Part shown: positions 42,249-43,373 of the stretch, in pieces | Layout of the letters: each line of letters starts with the position of its first letter | How positions within the stretch are numbered: the first letter of the stretch is position 1 | Assembly: GCA_016873215.1 (NCBI GenBank) | Contig: VGXU01000018.1 | Coordinates: forward strand, 1 to 43,373 | Origin: Planctomycetota bacterium | GTDB lineage: Bacteria > Planctomycetota > Phycisphaerae > Sedimentisphaerales > Anaerohalosphaeraceae | Length of the DNA: 43,373 nucleotides | Direction of reading: 5' to 3' | Translations under genes and position numbers: made by a program | Notes under the pieces: generated by a model | Told to the model about the DNA's origin: nothing | Seen by the model: only the letters and a program-made list of their open reading frames with translations | Databases searched by the model: none

Positions 42249-43286
42249 TTAATTAAAGTCCAGGGAAATACGGAAGCCGTAGTAGTTGCCGCGAGTCGTC
42301 GGGCCGCTGTTGCCCCGGATGGCAACGCGGCAGTAGTAGGCGAGGTCGCCCCAGCCGCCGCCGCGAAACACACGATAACTACCTGTTGTGGGTCCAGCTG
42401 GATTAGAACCTGGACTTGAGCTATAGTACGTGCTCAAATACCAATCATTGCACCACTCCCAAACATTGCCCGCCATGTCATACAGACCATACCCATTGCC
42501 GCCATTTTCGGTTTGGTAACTGGTCGCACTGCCGGGCCAGTTGTAGTTGCTCTTGTATTTTAACCCGCCGTCAAAGAAGCCCACCGGCGAGGTATAAGGA
42601 TAAACCCCGTCATTCCAGATCGGATGCAATTGATTTTTAACTGGGCTGAAATCATAGGAATATGTATAACTGTAAAAATTGGCCTGCGTTTGGTTAATGG
42701 TATCACCCCACGGGAAACGCTTACCGGGAAGTCCGCCCCGGGCAGCATATTCCCACTGAGCTTCGGTCGGCAGATGATAGCCGTTCTTGCTGAAATCGCA
42801 AGTCCAGGTCACAAAGTCGTTATAGCAGGTTTGCCTGCCTTCCTGCTGGCTCCGCCAGTTGCAGTAGGCGACCGCTCCATACCAGCTTACCATCATCATC
42901 GGGTCGTTGGACATATCCCGCCCGCTCTTGGTGCGGACACTGAACGTGCTGCCGTTCCAGCTAATCTGGCTATAGGTGGAAGATTGATAGGTATCGCAGT
43001 AAGGATAGCTCGTCCCTGAGCCAGCCTTATAGACCACATTTGAAGTAACCGCTATCAAACCCTGTAGATAGGCGGAATTAAGAAAGGCGCAATACTGGGC
43101 ATTGGTGATTTCATACTTGCCCATATAAAACGGACTCAGCGTAACCGTATGAACAGGACGTTCATTTGAGTACCCTTCAGTGAAACTATCCCCCATCTGA
43201 AACGTCCCGGCGGAAATCTGCACCATATCGTCAGGGACGGAATTGCCAGTCAGCCATTGAGAGGCCATCTGATCAGCGACAATCAA
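42249..43286 (-). CDS. formylglycine-generating-enzyme-fold (SUMF1/EgtB/PvdO) protein, start uncertain
   Basis: About 340 residues with a full FGE-sulfatase fold: MVQISAGTFQMGDSFTEGY, PFYMGKYEITNAQYCAFLN, PMMMVSWYGAVAYCNWRS, GYHLPTEAQWEYAARGGLPG, YGLYDMAGNVWEWCNDWY and YRVFRGGGWGD to GNYYGFRISLDFN. Sulfatase-activating FGEs have two copper-binding cysteines near the end; only one (AYYCRVAIRG) is visible, so true FGE activity is doubtful and a binding or structural role is likely. The frame can start at TTG 43286 or ATG 43268. VADQMASQWLTG at the N-terminus resembles the end of a dockerin repeat, so upstream sequence may be missing through a frameshift. A PEP-CTERM tail lies beyond the stop. 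Confidence 0.78.
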   Translation of the reverse strand: MIVADQMASQWLTGNSVPDDMVQISAGTFQMGDSFTEGYSNERPVHTVTLSPFYMGKYEITNAQYCAFLNSAYLQGLIAVTSNVVYKAGSGTSYPYCDTYQSSTYSQISWNGSTFSVRTKSGRDMSNDPMMMVSWYGAVAYCNWRSQQEGRQTCYNDFVTWTCDFSKNGYHLPTEAQWEYAARGGLPGKRFPWGDTINQTQANFYSYTYSYDFSPVKNQLHPIWNDGVYPYTSPVGFFDGGLKYKSNYNWPGSATSYQTENGGNGYGLYDMAGNVWEWCNDWYLSTYYSSSPGSNPAGPTTGSYRVFRGGGWGDLAYYCRVAIRGNSGPTTRGNYYGFRISLDFN

Positions 43287-43373
43287 TCTTGCCTTCCGGC
43301 GACAGATAAAAGTTCCGGATATTAGTCAGAGACAATAAACTATCTGAATTTCCTTAAGTTAGGAGATTCCAGA

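Overview
The window looks like a chromosomal segment from a planctomycete, most likely class Phycisphaerae (Sedimentisphaerales-like). The evidence is a type II pseudopilin with a C-terminal His/Asp-Gly signature, two complete PEP-CTERM surface proteins and a third PEP-CTERM tail, a secreted protein ending in a dockerin-like repeat, a large formylglycine-enzyme-fold protein, an MJ0042-type zinc-ribbon membrane protein, and many small palindromic repeats. This assignment is inference from gene content. No rRNA, tRNA or CRISPR array was seen.

Left end (1-8000): a truncated DegT-type sugar aminotransferase, a complete IS4-family element with 15-bp inverted repeats and a 9-bp target duplication, a pseudopilin gene with a perfect sigma-70 promoter and a long leader, and a minus-strand polysaccharide operon (flippase, GT2, GT4). 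Middle (8000-24700): PilT ATPase and a zinc-ribbon membrane protein; a minus-strand aspS plus haem-type sensor kinase operon; thioredoxin; a CBS protein; MATE transporter and aldo/keto reductase; class II photolyase coupled to a secreted metallopeptidase; a DUF6498-like membrane protein; typA; and a small winged-helix protein.

24755-29996 is a plus-strand sugar-acid operon: SDR-type fructuronate reductase, a LarA-family nickel-pincer racemase/epimerase homologue, 6-phosphogluconate dehydrogenase and glucuronate isomerase. The LarA homologue keeps the nickel-pincer ligands with the spacing of Lactobacillus LarA and is the best candidate here for an uncharacterised enzymatic step. It is followed by a PEP-CTERM gene and a PAS-PAS-LuxR regulator, both on the minus strand. 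An almost identical 20-bp box with a central dyad lies upstream of each, which suggests an autoregulated switch for a surface protein.

Right end (32966-43373): hisF, an unknown membrane protein, ribBA-pgsA, and an SDR divergent from pdxJ-dapA. Then come a second PEP-CTERM gene, an orphan ORF fragment, a secreted starch-binding/dockerin-like protein, and a formylglycine-enzyme-fold protein. Downstream of that last gene an in-frame PEP-CTERM tail is cut off by stop codons and an A-rich repeat. Similar A-rich repeats abut the stop codons of hisF and the SDR.
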